Shown: positions 1 to 8,623, counted from the first letter of the stretch. The stretch: 34,560 bases of DNA from Chitinophagaceae bacterium (GCA_947447265.1 CANFKC010000047.1:1-34560), one strand, 5' to 3'. Notes: generated by a model from the sequence alone, not told the origin. Numbers and translations: made by a program.

Positions 1-1
1 A

Positions 2-1012
2 ACCTTTTTTGAACAAACTAAAATTTCAAGTACTACAAATACTTTTACTTGTACTACAATCTCTAATAAATCTCCTATATCATATTTGTTCCCCACATCG
101 GAATGCCTACATCTACAGACATATTACACAATGCTATTACAGCGTCTAACGTTCGATGATGACATTGATGAGTTAATAGTTAAACTTTCAACGATAACCC
201 TCGATCAACTGGTGTTAAATGACAATATTAGTGAGCAGTACTTTCATATTGTCATCAACAAAAAGCAATTGCGATATAGTAAAGAAAAAGCTATAGCACT
301 TGCCATTGAAACAGGCAATGACCTGATTCAATATAAAAATAGCTACTACATTGACCTGCCTGCTAGCTTTATAGCGAATAAGTCGAGGCAGCTAAACATC
401 TACTATTGCCACAGTGTATTCAAAATAAAGAACAGCCTGTTCTACTGCAATCGCAACGATACCAATAACAGGTTAGACTATAACCTTACAGGATTTAAAA
501 AGGAGCTATTTACCAAGGTGAAATTCGATGGTGAAACACTGGTAGAGCTTGATATTGCCAATGCTCAGTTTGCTATTGCTGCACATCTAAACCCAGCCAT
601 AGATGCAAATTTTACCTATCATGCACAGGCTGGTACACTATACAGCTATGTTGAAAAGAAGCTGGATTTACCTGCGGGATCTGGCAAACTGTTAATGTTC
701 CGTATTGCCTTTGATAGGGTAAAACCAGAGGTAGATTATGACAGGGTAAGATGCCTGTTCCCTAAGTTTATGAACTGGGTTGACAGCTACAAAAAGGAGC
801 ATGGTTATAAGATGTTCGCTAACCTGTTACAAAAGACGGAATCGGCTATCATGATTGATGGGCTACTGACATTTTTAATGTCGAATGGATATGAAGTGTT
901 CACAATACACGATGCCTTACGTGTTAAGCAATCACAGGTTGACCAAATCAGGGTTATAGTTAATGAGTACTTTAGTACTGCCGGTTTTGTTTGTCATTTA
1001 CGACAGAGATAA
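2..1012 (+). CDS. Family A polymerase-like palm-domain protein (5' end outside window)
   Basis: The frame is open from base 2 to the stop at 1012, with no stop before the first possible starts (TTG 86, ATG 131), so the gene probably begins outside the window. Residues below are numbered from ATG 131. The protein resembles the palm of family A DNA polymerases and T7-like RNA polymerases. A motif A-like block LVELDIANAQFAI lies near residue 140. A motif C-like TIHDALRV lies near residue 265, preceded by NLLQKTESAIM, which parallels the N-x2-MQGT-A-D stretch of Pol I. A canonical fingers motif (R-x3-K-x7-YG) and any exonuclease domain are not visible. It converges on the GIY-YIG gene, with a shared terminator. 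The left arm of a 43-bp inverted repeat lies inside the reading frame. Polymerase relationship is inferred from motif order only; activity is unknown. Confidence 0.55.
   Translation, partial: TFFEQTKISSTTNTFTCTTISNKSPISYLFPTSECLHLQTYYTMLLQRLTFDDDIDELIVKLSTITLDQLVLNDNISEQYFHIVINKKQLRYSKEKAIALAIETGNDLIQYKNSYYIDLPASFIANKSRQLNIYYCHSVFKIKNSLFYCNRNDTNNRLDYNLTGFKKELFTKVKFDGETLVELDIANAQFAIAAHLNPAIDANFTYHAQAGTLYSYVEKKLDLPAGSGKLLMFRIAFDRVKPEVDYDRVRCLFPKFMNWVDSYKKEHGYKMFANLLQKTESAIMIDGLLTFLMSNGYEVFTIHDALRVKQSQVDQIRVIVNEYFSTAGFVCHLRQR
68..110. repeat. Left arm of 43-bp inverted repeat
   Basis: This arm is the reverse complement of 1521-1563 with two mismatches (36-bp core 75-110 with one mismatch). A weaker second block, ATTTCAAGTACTACAAAT at 23-40, matches the reverse complement of 1573-1589 with one indel. 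In the open frame this arm encodes a peptide containing SYLFPTSECL. Confidence 0.9.
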
Positions 1013-1023
1013 GTCAGGAATAC

Positions 1024-1059
1024 ATTAAGAGGTGCGGCACTGTTGCCGCACCTCTTAAT
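1024..1059. terminator. Bidirectional terminator hairpin
   Basis: Perfect 16-bp stem (1024-1039 with 1044-1059) and a CTGT loop, sitting between two convergent genes. It overlaps the stop codon of the GIY-YIG gene. GC-rich core GGTGCGGCA; no long T-tract on either side. Confidence 0.75.
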
Positions 1060-1489
1060 GCTCCTCGGCTATACCATACTTAGGAAATAGCACGCCTGTA
1101 AAGTACCCTTCCAATGCGCCTCGAATACGAGTATCATTGTGGTTAATCCACCTTACGCCACAAAAGTCCCTAATGTGAGTTTTTGCCGTTGCAGGGTCTA
1201 AAATCAAATTTGCCGCTTCATCTGCTATCAGGTACTTTTTCAAACGAGCATTTGTGGTGCTTCCCATAAGATGGTTAGTATAAATTCGCCGACGTAAATT
1301 TTTTGTCCTGCCTACATAATAGGGAATTTCAGCCTCTATACCTTGAGTGTACGTAAGAAGATATATTGCAGCATCCTCCGTAAGCATTGATGGTTTCAGG
1401 TTTTTGAATAATAGCACATCCTTACTGAGTAAGTCATTTAGCGATTGTTCCAGAAATGTAATCCATTCCTGGTCTTTCCTTTCTACCAT
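1055..1489 (-). CDS. GIY-YIG nuclease-domain protein
   Basis: A 144-aa protein with a single GIY-YIG endonuclease fold, the metal-dependent nuclease of UvrC, homing endonucleases and some restriction enzymes. The GIY strand is AIYLLTY (residues 41-47) and the YIG strand is PYYVGRTKNLRRRI (56-69), with the conserved Arg at 61 and basic residues after it. A candidate catalytic Glu is E127 in ALEGYFTGVLFPKYG. No separate DNA-binding domain follows, so target choice is unclear. It starts at ATG 1489, whose ATG overlaps the TAG that ends the frame running through the right inverted-repeat arm. It converges on the polymerase-like gene. It could be a homing-type nuclease linked to that gene or a defence nuclease. 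Confidence 0.75.
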   Translation of the reverse strand: MVERKDQEWITFLEQSLNDLLSKDVLLFKNLKPSMLTEDAAIYLLTYTQGIEAEIPYYVGRTKNLRRRIYTNHLMGSTTNARLKKYLIADEAANLILDPATAKTHIRDFCGVRWINHNDTRIRGALEGYFTGVLFPKYGIAEEH

Positions 1490-1520
1490 AATATTTTATA
1501 TCGTTGAAGCTCCTTTAAAA

Positions 1521-1563
1521 GTAGGCATTCCGAAGTGGGGAACAAATATGATATAGCAGATTT
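1521..1563. repeat. Right arm of 43-bp inverted repeat
   Basis: This is the reverse complement of 68-110 (41 of 43 positions). On the minus strand it encodes the same SYLFPTSECL peptide, and the one core mismatch is a silent Thr codon change (ACA/ACT). That frame then stops at a TAG overlapping the GIY-YIG start codon. Just outside lie two small hairpins: GATTGTC-ACA-GACAATC (1594-1610) and CGTTT-C-AAACG (1610-1620). Confidence 0.9.
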
Positions 1564-1806
1564 TAGAAAAGAATTTGAGTACTTGAAATAGGAGATTGTC
1601 ACAGACAATCGTTTCAAACGATTATTGCAGCTAAAACAACACTAAAGCAGATTGTTTGATAAGATGTGTCACTTTATGCCCAAATACGCCCAAAACAGCC
1701 CAGAATCGCAAGAAACACACTCCGAAGAACGAATGAACACAACACTATCCAAACGTAGTGGGTTTGAAGGGAAGGTAATAACATCACCGTAAAAGGCGTT
1801 CATAGC

Positions 1807-2247
1807 TTATAGAGTGCCAGTAATCAACATCTCTACTATTTCGACAATGTTTTTAGCTGCTTGGTCGTTAAGGACTGTCGTATTAAGTGAAGGAGTATAA
1901 AAGCTGCTAATCCAAAGGGTATTATAGCCAAAGGTATCTGCAACATGGTCAACTTCATTTACGGTGCTTCCTGTTGTCCTTGTTGTACAAATAATGATGT
2001 CACAATTGGCACTGCCTAGTTGTTTCAATGTATGGAACATACGACTGCGAGGGTCGCCTTGACTTTCAATTCCAATTTTTAAACCTTCAACCGTAAGTGT
2101 AACTAAAATATCACCACTGTAATCAATAACCGTATTCGTTGGTAGTGAGTTCGGATATTTACGGACTAGTATCTGGCAAACAAGTTTTGCAATTGTGGAC
2201 TTTCCTTCATCTGCTCTCCCATATATTCCTAAAATAGTCCTATTCAT
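1807..2247 (-). CDS. Small P-loop NTPase
   Basis: A 146-aa cytoplasmic protein. It opens with a beta strand and a Walker A loop, GRADEGKST (residues 10-18). A central block GIESQGDPRSRMF is followed by the hydrophobic strand CDIIICTTRT, which may carry the Walker B function. The protein from 7005-7403 has the same layout (Walker A, then GD-x-SR, then VDILVCACN, then an ND-x-A near the C-terminus), so the two appear to be paralogues. The family is not one I can name; nucleotide-binding is clear, the role is not. It is divergent from the basic protein at 2381, with 133 bp between them for promoters. Membership of an accessory defence island is inferred from context. Confidence 0.65.
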   Translation of the reverse strand: MNRTILGIYGRADEGKSTIAKLVCQILVRKYPNSLPTNTVIDYSGDILVTLTVEGLKIGIESQGDPRSRMFHTLKQLGSANCDIIICTTRTTGSTVNEVDHVADTFGYNTLWISSFYTPSLNTTVLNDQAAKNIVEIVEMLITGTL

Positions 2248-2380
2248 AATAATAGATTGTTTCTAAAGGTAGGTTAAACCAAGCAATATAGGATGGATCA
2301 ATGTACTATAGGCAAATAGGATAATGTTTTAGTAGGTGGAGCGGTTATTCCGCCTGACATTAGCCTCCTAATCAAGCAAT

Positions 2381-2788
2381 ATGTCAACGAAGAAAAAAGC
2401 AATAAGCAAGACAGTCGAGGTTTCTCCTGTAAAGTCCGTAGCAACGAAAAAAGCAACTGCAAAAATTGTAGCTGTAGTTGATGTGAAAGATAAGGTATTG
2501 AAGGATTCCGCAATCGTGGTATCTGATACAAAGAAAAATACCGTAGCATTAGTTGTTGCAGCTACAAAAGTTGTAATGGTAAATTTGGCTAAAACTTCAT
2601 ACCATTATTACAGGCACTTCATAAAAGCAATTTTAACCGATGGCAAGGTGAGCAAATTCAGGTTTGTAAAAAATGACGCTGGATGGCATGGAGTGGTATC
2701 AGTTGACAAAGTTGAACTGGATAAGGCAAAGAAGGTGTTTTCCGACTATAAATCCAAAAACGTTGATACTGCTGATTTATGGTGGTAG
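2381..2788 (+). CDS. Hypothetical basic protein with Lys/Ala/Val-rich N-terminus
   Basis: A 135-aa protein beginning MSTKKKAISK. The first ~70 residues are low-complexity and rich in Lys, Ala, Val and Thr. The C-terminal ~65 residues look folded and contain aromatic and charged residues (SYHYYRHFIKAIL, GWHGVVSV), ending in LWW. The composition could suit a nucleic-acid-binding or cell-surface protein, but no signal peptide is visible and no family is recognised. It is followed by a strong hairpin shared with the convergent hsdR gene. The clean start, length and flanking terminator support a real gene. Confidence 0.55.
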   Translation: MSTKKKAISKTVEVSPVKSVATKKATAKIVAVVDVKDKVLKDSAIVVSDTKKNTVALVVAATKVVMVNLAKTSYHYYRHFIKAILTDGKVSKFRFVKNDAGWHGVVSVDKVELDKAKKVFSDYKSKNVDTADLWW

Positions 2789-2810
2789 TGATTAAGCGAA
2801 ATAAAACAGA

Positions 2811-2837
2811 AAAACCAACCTTAGCACGGTTGGTTTT
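2811..2837. terminator. Bidirectional terminator
   Basis: Ten-bp stem AAAACCAACC / GGTTGGTTTT with a 7-nt loop, lying between the stops of the 2381 gene (+) and hsdR (-). The A/T flanks give a U-rich tail in both directions. Confidence 0.8.
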
Positions 2838-2842
2838 CCTGT

Positions 2843-5800
2843 TTATAGAGCTTCGGCAAAATCTTCACCTATTAATTTAGCTTGCTCTAAAATGGTCTTA
2901 ACGGCTTGGTCTTGCTTCTCCGGAGGATAGCCGTACTTTTTCAGGATACGCTTTATCATGACCCTCATTTTAGCCTGTACGCTTTCTTTCTTGTCCCAGT
3001 CAATAGAAACGGAACTTTTTACGCTCTCTACGAGTTCCCTTGCAATGGTTTTTAGTATCTCATCGCCCAATACCTTTACTGCACTATCGCTGACCTCCAG
3101 TGCATCGTAAAATGCCAGTTCCCTGTAATCAAGCTTCAGGTCTTCGCCTCGTTTATCAGCTTCCTTTATGTCTTTTGCCAGCCTTATTAATTCCTCTATT
3201 ATCTCGGCTGCTGTAATAGCGTTGTTTTGGTAGCGTTTAATAGCATCAGCCAGCATTTCGGAGAACTTTTTACTCTGTATAATGTTCCTCGATGAACGCT
3301 TTTTTATCTCATCATTCAGCAACCGCCTCAGTAGCTCCAAAGCCAGATTTTTTCTCGGCATGTTTTTAAGCTCTGCCATGAACTCATCGGACAGGATATT
3401 CAAGCCTGATATTTCAGGGTTTTTCAAACCTGCGGCCTGAAATATATCTATTACCTCTGTTGATACCAGCGCATCTGATATGATTTGCCGTATGGCAGTT
3501 TCTACCTCATCATTACTGCGCTTCTTAACGCTTTCACGTAGCTTGGTAATACGTGCTTTTATAGCCTGAAAGAAGCTTAAATCGTCCCTTATGGCTAATG
3601 CCCTTGGGCTGGGTACAGAGATGGCAAAAGCTTTGGAAAGGTTGCTGACATTGGTATTGAACCGCTCTCTGCCTCTGTCGAGGTCTAAAATAAAATCGGT
3701 AGCATCCAGCAAAAACGATAATTTTTCCCTTGGTTGCAGGTCAAAGAACCTTTTGTAATCGAACTTATTGAACAGGTCAACAACAATGTGGTACAGTTCC
3801 TCCATTTTATCGGCAGCTTCATCTTGGTCAAATTCTATTTTACCCTTACCGCCGCTGGCGGTGTAGATGCTTAGTGCCTTCTTTAAATCTTGTGCTATGC
3901 CGAGGTAATCTACAATTAAACCACCTTCTTTGTCCTTAAATACCCTGTTTACCCTTGCAATGGCTTGCATCAGGTTGTGTCCAGTCATTGGTTTATCTAC
4001 GTAAAGCGTATGCAGGCAAGGAGCATCAAAGCCAGTAAGCCACATATCACGCACCAGCACCAGTTTTAAACTATCTGTTGGGTCTTTGAGCCTGTCACCT
4101 ATAGCCTTTCTGCGTGATTTATTCCTGATATGCTCCTGCCAATCTGTATCAACTGATGAGCCGGTCATAATAACTTTTATGGCTCCCTTGTTATCCTCTT
4201 TGTTATACCACTCAGGGCGTATCTTAATTATTTCATCATGCAGGGCTACACATATCCGGCGGCTCATACATACTATCATGCCCTTGCCATCAAATACCTC
4301 GCTACGTTGCTCAAAGTGTTTTACAAGGTCGGCAGCAACCTGTTTTAGTCTTTTGTCGCTGCCTACTATGGCTTCCTGTTGTGTCCATTTGGCAAAGCGT
4401 TGTTGCCGCTCCGTTAACTCATCTTCCTCTGTTACTTCGTCTATACGCTCGTCAATGATAGCTTGTTCATCAGGGTCTAACTCAATTTTGGCTAAACGGT
4501 TCTCATAAAAGATGCGCACTGTTGCGCCGTCTTCTACTGCCTGTTGTATATCATATATATCTACGTAGTCGCCAAAAATGGCTTGTGTGTTCCTGTCTTC
4601 TTTTTCTATTGGAGTGCCTGTAAAGCCTATAAACGATGCATTAGGTAGTGCATCTCTCATGTGTTTGGCGTAGCCGTCAATAAAGTCGTATTGGCTGCGG
4701 TGGGCTTCATCGGCTATCACTACAATATTGCGTCTGTCTGATAGCATAGGGTAGATACCACCTTTTTCTTCCGGCATAAACTTTTGTATGGTGGTAAATA
4801 CCACACCGCCGGAGGCTACCGACAATAAGCTTTGCAGGTGGCTGCGGCTTTCTGCCTGTACTGGTGTCTGCCTTATGAGTTGCTGGCAATTACTGAATGT
4901 TTCAAATAGCTGCTGGTCTAAATCATTACGGTCTGTGAGTATAACAATGGTTGGGTTATTGAGCTGCGGTGCAACTACCATTTTACCGGAATAAAACACC
5001 ATGCTCAAACTCTTACCACTGCCTTGGGTATGCCATACCACACCAGCCCTTTTATCGCCCACTACTCCAGCTGCCTTTATTGTTGATTGTATGGCTTTGT
5101 TTACAGCGTAGTACTGATGGTAGGCTGCTATCTTTTTAATGGTTTTTTCCTTTGTTTTCTCAAACACAATAAAGTACCTGATAAGGTCTATCAGCGTTTT
5201 CTTTTCCAGCATACCCTTCAGCACAGTATCCATCTCTATGTGTGTCGGCTGTTTTGGGAAAAGGGTAGTATTGTATTTTTCGTAAGGCTCAGCAACCATT
5301 GAAATTTCCTCACCTTTTGCAGGGGGTATCTTCCAATTGCTAAACCTGCTCCATTCGCTGGTTATACTACCAGCTTTTGCAAACCAACCATCGGTAGCTA
5401 TCAGTAGGCAGTTATAATTGAATAGTGTAGGTATTGCTTGTTTATAGGTTTGTAGCTGGTCATAGGCATTTTTTACTGTAGCGTTTTCATCGGTAGCATT
5501 TTTTATTTCAATAACTACAAGTGGTAAGCCATTGACAAATACAATTACATCAGGTCGTTTGTTATTGTAATTTTCAACTATAGTATATTGGTTAACGGCA
5601 ACAAAATCGTTGTTATCAGGGTGCTGAAAATCGACCAGCCAAACCTTGAACGTCTTTATTTGTTCACCATCCCTGCCTTTTACGTCAACGCCCTCTGTCA
5701 ATAATTTATGAAAGGCTTCATTATTAGCTAAAAGCGTAGCCTGCTGCACCCTTAACACATGCCTCAATGCTTCCTCTTTAATGTCGGCCGGTGCTTCTTG

Positions 5801-5953
5801 GTTAATTCGATCAATAGCATTTTGCAGCCTGTTAGTCAACACAACTTCATTGTACGCCCTTTCTATAGTAGTACCATTAACGACTTCATAACCTTGCTCC
5901 TGCAAGGTTTGTAAAGCCATTTGTTCTATTTCGTCTTCGGTGAGTATATTCAT
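2843..5953 (-). CDS. hsdR: Type I restriction enzyme, restriction/translocation subunit HsdR
   Basis: A 1036-aa motor-nuclease subunit of a type I restriction-modification complex. It cleaves DNA distant from unmethylated recognition sites after ATP-driven translocation. The N-terminal PD-(D/E)xK nuclease shows RPDVIVF (133-139) and VIEIK (147-151). The SF2 motor shows Walker A HTQGSGKS (308-315), DEAH at 415-418, TGTP at 445-448 and QAIARVNR (663-670). A long helical C-terminus probably contacts the methylase core. The length is typical of the family. The ATG directly follows the TAA of the HEPN gene with no spacer, so the two are translationally coupled. It is the last gene of the hsdM-hsdS-P-loop-HEPN-hsdR operon. 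All key motifs look intact. Confidence 0.97.
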   Translation of the reverse strand: MNILTEDEIEQMALQTLQEQGYEVVNGTTIERAYNEVVLTNRLQNAIDRINQEAPADIKEEALRHVLRVQQATLLANNEAFHKLLTEGVDVKGRDGEQIKTFKVWLVDFQHPDNNDFVAVNQYTIVENYNNKRPDVIVFVNGLPLVVIEIKNATDENATVKNAYDQLQTYKQAIPTLFNYNCLLIATDGWFAKAGSITSEWSRFSNWKIPPAKGEEISMVAEPYEKYNTTLFPKQPTHIEMDTVLKGMLEKKTLIDLIRYFIVFEKTKEKTIKKIAAYHQYYAVNKAIQSTIKAAGVVGDKRAGVVWHTQGSGKSLSMVFYSGKMVVAPQLNNPTIVILTDRNDLDQQLFETFSNCQQLIRQTPVQAESRSHLQSLLSVASGGVVFTTIQKFMPEEKGGIYPMLSDRRNIVVIADEAHRSQYDFIDGYAKHMRDALPNASFIGFTGTPIEKEDRNTQAIFGDYVDIYDIQQAVEDGATVRIFYENRLAKIELDPDEQAIIDERIDEVTEEDELTERQQRFAKWTQQEAIVGSDKRLKQVAADLVKHFEQRSEVFDGKGMIVCMSRRICVALHDEIIKIRPEWYNKEDNKGAIKVIMTGSSVDTDWQEHIRNKSRRKAIGDRLKDPTDSLKLVLVRDMWLTGFDAPCLHTLYVDKPMTGHNLMQAIARVNRVFKDKEGGLIVDYLGIAQDLKKALSIYTASGGKGKIEFDQDEAADKMEELYHIVVDLFNKFDYKRFFDLQPREKLSFLLDATDFILDLDRGRERFNTNVSNLSKAFAISVPSPRALAIRDDLSFFQAIKARITKLRESVKKRSNDEVETAIRQIISDALVSTEVIDIFQAAGLKNPEISGLNILSDEFMAELKNMPRKNLALELLRRLLNDEIKKRSSRNIIQSKKFSEMLADAIKRYQNNAITAAEIIEELIRLAKDIKEADKRGEDLKLDYRELAFYDALEVSDSAVKVLGDEILKTIARELVESVKSSVSIDWDKKESVQAKMRVMIKRILKKYGYPPEKQDQAVKTILEQAKLIGEDFAEAL

Positions 5954-7003
5954 TTACGGTACAATTAAGTTAAATAAAACTATTTGTTCGCTATCAAAAC
6001 GTGGCTGTAAGGTGTCGAAAGATATTTCATATCTTTTGGTAATTGGTTCAAACCAATATTTACCACCTTTCTTCCCCTTAAAAAAACTCAAGTATGACTC
6101 TCGCCCAACCAGATCTCGTTCAAAATGCAAGAATGGAGATAAACTAAAAATATCTGTATCCCATTTCAGAAAAAGGTGTTCTTGTCCAAGGGTTAAAACA
6201 TATGCTTGGGAATCATTGAAATCGTAATCGTCAAACTCCTTATTTAAGGCGTGTCCATTAAACTCTTCACACTTGCATTTAACTGCATAACTTTCAAACC
6301 GAAGTATTTTGCAATCGGCCATAAACTCCGATAGCAGAAGCATTTCTTTAAATAAGGGTACCACTTTTTTAAGCTCATCCTCTGCTTCTTCCTTTGTCGG
6401 AGCTGCATGATGAGAAATGTCGTTTCTGACATCCTGTAATTCTAATAACTTTTGTAAAAGTTCGATGGGGATTAGCTCGCATTTCAATGCAAGGGTACTA
6501 GCCTTGGAATGCTCAATAATTGCAATTAGGCTTTTAATTTTAGTTTTTATTGCATCCGATAGCAATGTTCCGGTGTTAAATTTTTTATAGACTGGATTGC
6601 CATTGGGTGCTATCGTTTCGAAAATTTCAACAGCTTGCAAATTGATAGCTTTGTATCGCACTTCACCTAATACAACAGCATATAATACAAATACAATCGA
6701 TTCCCAAGTATCCTTCAGATGTAACAATTTTCTTACAGGGTCATTTGCTCCTTCACCTTTTTCAGAGAGCCTGAAATTGTAAGCAATGCATGAAGGATAT
6801 TGATTGTATATTACTTCCTTCAATTCTTCATATTCGTCTTCCTTGAAATCAGCATACGCTTCTTTATATGCCTCAATATCCATTTCATATAGTATGCGAC
6901 TTGGCAAAAAGGATACATGAGCTATTGGAAATTCTCCTTGCTCATCAATCGATTCATTAAATCGTTGATACTTTATATCCTCATATGGTGCAGGTGCTGT
7001 CAT
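5954..7003 (-). CDS. HEPN-motif protein embedded in type I R-M operon
   Basis: A 349-aa soluble, mainly helical protein of no family I can name. It contains LLELQDVRNDISHHAAP, an R-N-x3-H motif (R193, N194, H198) of the kind that forms the active site in HEPN ribonucleases. An amphipathic helix pair stands before it (HLKDTWESIVFVLYAVVLGE, about 95-114) and another after it (EDELKKVVPLFKEMLLLSEF), as in HEPN folds. The C-terminal ~110 residues look beta-rich and lack known motifs. It lies between a P-loop gene (1-nt gap) and hsdR (0-nt gap), so co-expression with the R-M enzyme is near certain. PrrC and RloC are HEPN anticodon nucleases tied to hsd loci, but they carry their own ABC ATPase. 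A ribonuclease function here is inference. Confidence 0.6.
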   Translation of the reverse strand: MTAPAPYEDIKYQRFNESIDEQGEFPIAHVSFLPSRILYEMDIEAYKEAYADFKEDEYEELKEVIYNQYPSCIAYNFRLSEKGEGANDPVRKLLHLKDTWESIVFVLYAVVLGEVRYKAINLQAVEIFETIAPNGNPVYKKFNTGTLLSDAIKTKIKSLIAIIEHSKASTLALKCELIPIELLQKLLELQDVRNDISHHAAPTKEEAEDELKKVVPLFKEMLLLSEFMADCKILRFESYAVKCKCEEFNGHALNKEFDDYDFNDSQAYVLTLGQEHLFLKWDTDIFSLSPFLHFERDLVGRESYLSFFKGKKGGKYWFEPITKRYEISFDTLQPRFDSEQIVLFNLIVP

Positions 7004-7004
7004 A

Positions 7005-7403
7005 CTATATTAAGGCAAAAATTGTATTTGCATCATTGGTGTTAGCACCCAATTCCGACAAAGTAGCATTGGCTACTGATTTATTAACTATGTTGTTGGT
7101 ATGCTTTCGGACTTCATTGAGAGGATAAGTGAATTTTGTATTGCAAGCACATACTAAAATATCTACTCTCAATGCATGATAACTTCTTATTGCATTAACT
7201 GTAGCTCTGGAATAATCACCCATTGTGAAAAAGGCAACTCTCCTTGCACCTAAATTGACAATATCTGAGAAATCATTAGGATCTGCTCCCAACTGTTGGC
7301 GATTTGTAGAGTTACCTCCATTGTTTAGTATCCTCGCATATACTATATTAAGTGTTGTTGTCTTACCGCAACTATCACTACCTGCAAGTGCTATTATTCT
7401 CAT
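7005..7403 (-). CDS. Small P-loop NTPase in type I R-M operon
   Basis: A 132-aa protein starting [17 protein letters not shown], with a Walker A loop GSDSCGKT at residues 8-15. A middle segment FFTMGDYSRATV precedes the hydrophobic strand VDILVCACN. The short C-terminus ends NDANTIFALI. The same pattern is seen in the 146-aa protein at 1807-2247. Its start overlaps the hsdS stop (ATGA) and its stop lies 1 nt before the HEPN gene, placing it firmly within the operon. It may act as a switch or sensor partner of the HEPN protein, or as an independent kinase-like enzyme; neither is shown. It is too small for an ABC ATPase: no signature (LSGGQ) motif is present. Confidence 0.65.
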   Translation of the reverse strand: MRIIALAGSDSCGKTTTLNIVYARILNNGGNSTNRQQLGADPNDFSDIVNLGARRVAFFTMGDYSRATVNAIRSYHALRVDILVCACNTKFTYPLNEVRKHTNNIVNKSVANATLSELGANTNDANTIFALI

Positions 7404-8623
7404 TGTACAAAATTTATGTTATTTACGGCTATTTCCCCCTTCATCAATTTAGGCAACAAACTATCACGAACAGTCTTTAGTGTTTGGTTTTCAAGAATAT
7501 TTTGAAACCTTCGTTCCAGTAAAGGTTTTACTATTTTATCGAATTTAACTAGCGTCTGTTCTGGTGGAATTGACAAATTCAAGTCTAACATATCACTTGG
7601 ATTTACCCTCTGATGACTGCTACTGGTACCGGTTGCATGTCCAGTTAGCTTGCTGATTACTTCTTGTTGCTTTAAGAAATAGTTGATAAATGAATAGCTA
7701 TATGGTTTATGGGCAACAAACCCAATGAATTCTGTAGAACAGATTGAGGTATTCTCATCAATATCGCCAATAGACCATATTCTTGGAATACGTGGGTTTA
7801 ATTTGGAGAAAAGTACCGAGTATCTTTTTACTATTGTTTTATTGCTCAGAATTGAAGAACCCAGATCGTCCGCAGGTACTTCCCCAGCATCAAATGCAGG
7901 TAAGCTATAGTGTTTAAACAATTTTTCCGGCGCTAATGTCGGATTTACACTCGATTTAACTTGGTTTGCCACTTCCGAAAATTTCCCCATTCTCCACCCT
8001 TCATGCAAATCACAGTCATTAGATACACACATTTCCTTAAACAATGTCTGCGCTATGGTTTCAAGAGTTTGGTTAGTTTGATTGTTAAGTTCAATTTTGT
8101 CATCCAATGAGGAAAGAATAAATGCGATGCGCTCTTGAACTTCTAACTTTGGAAGGACAACCACCAAATCTTCAATCATACTCTTAGTGATAGCATTTCG
8201 TGTTGCTCCAACAGAAGAAAGATTAAGTAGATAGCTCTTAGTAAGTGGATTCAGTAGGTAGTATTTTAAAAAAGTGTTATTCAGTATATTTTTTTTTGGC
8301 CGAATAATAGCTACGTGTTGATTTACCCTTGCAGGTAAAAGATTATTGGGGATTTGACAAACTCTCGCAACGCTGTCGCCAGTGATATTTAGTAACACAT
8401 CATCTTTTTCGAGAGCAACATTGTTCAATTTCGTTGCTTGTTCCACGTTAATATATGCCAACCCATTATAGGAAAAGCTGAAATCTAAAACGTTTTGACT
8501 TCTTATGAGAGCATAGTCCCCACTATCTAAATATGTTTCTTTACCTCCCCTTGGTGTTGCACCTGAGCCAATTTTGGCTGACACACTCCCTAACTTATAT
8601 TCCGTCCAATCACTAAAACTCAT
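7400..8623 (-). CDS. hsdS: Type I R-M specificity subunit HsdS
   Basis: A 407-aa subunit that sets the DNA target of the HsdM2S methylase and the HsdR2M2S nuclease. Two target-recognition domains are visible: about 1-160 (opening [19 protein letters not shown]) and about 205-360 (opening [15 protein letters not shown]). Each is followed by a helical spacer: [19 protein letters not shown] with [15 protein letters not shown] centrally, and [32 protein letters not shown] at the C-terminus. Two TRDs imply a bipartite asymmetric site. It overlaps hsdM by 11 nt and the P-loop gene by 4 nt. No second, silent hsdS or TRD inverted repeats are nearby, so a shufflon is not supported here. Confidence 0.95.
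   Translation of the reverse strand: MSFSDWTEYKLGSVSAKIGSGATPRGGKETYLDSGDYALIRSQNVLDFSFSYNGLAYINVEQATKLNNVALEKDDVLLNITGDSVARVCQIPNNLLPARVNQHVAIIRPKKNILNNTFLKYYLLNPLTKSYLLNLSSVGATRNAITKSMIEDLVVVLPKLEVQERIAFILSSLDDKIELNNQTNQTLETIAQTLFKEMCVSNDCDLHEGWRMGKFSEVANQVKSSVNPTLAPEKLFKHYSLPAFDAGEVPADDLGSSILSNKTIVKRYSVLFSKLNPRIPRIWSIGDIDENTSICSTEFIGFVAHKPYSYSFINYFLKQQEVISKLTGHATGTSSSHQRVNPSDMLDLNLSIPPEQTLVKFDKIVKPLLERRFQNILENQTLKTVRDSLLPKLMKGEIAVNNINFVQ

Noticed and set aside
4086-4508. Long plus-strand open frame opposite hsdR
   Set aside because: It is a shadow of the hsdR coding frame, with no recognisable domain.
7400-8623. Possible hsdS shufflon
   Set aside because: No partner hsdS gene or inverted TRD repeats are seen in the window.
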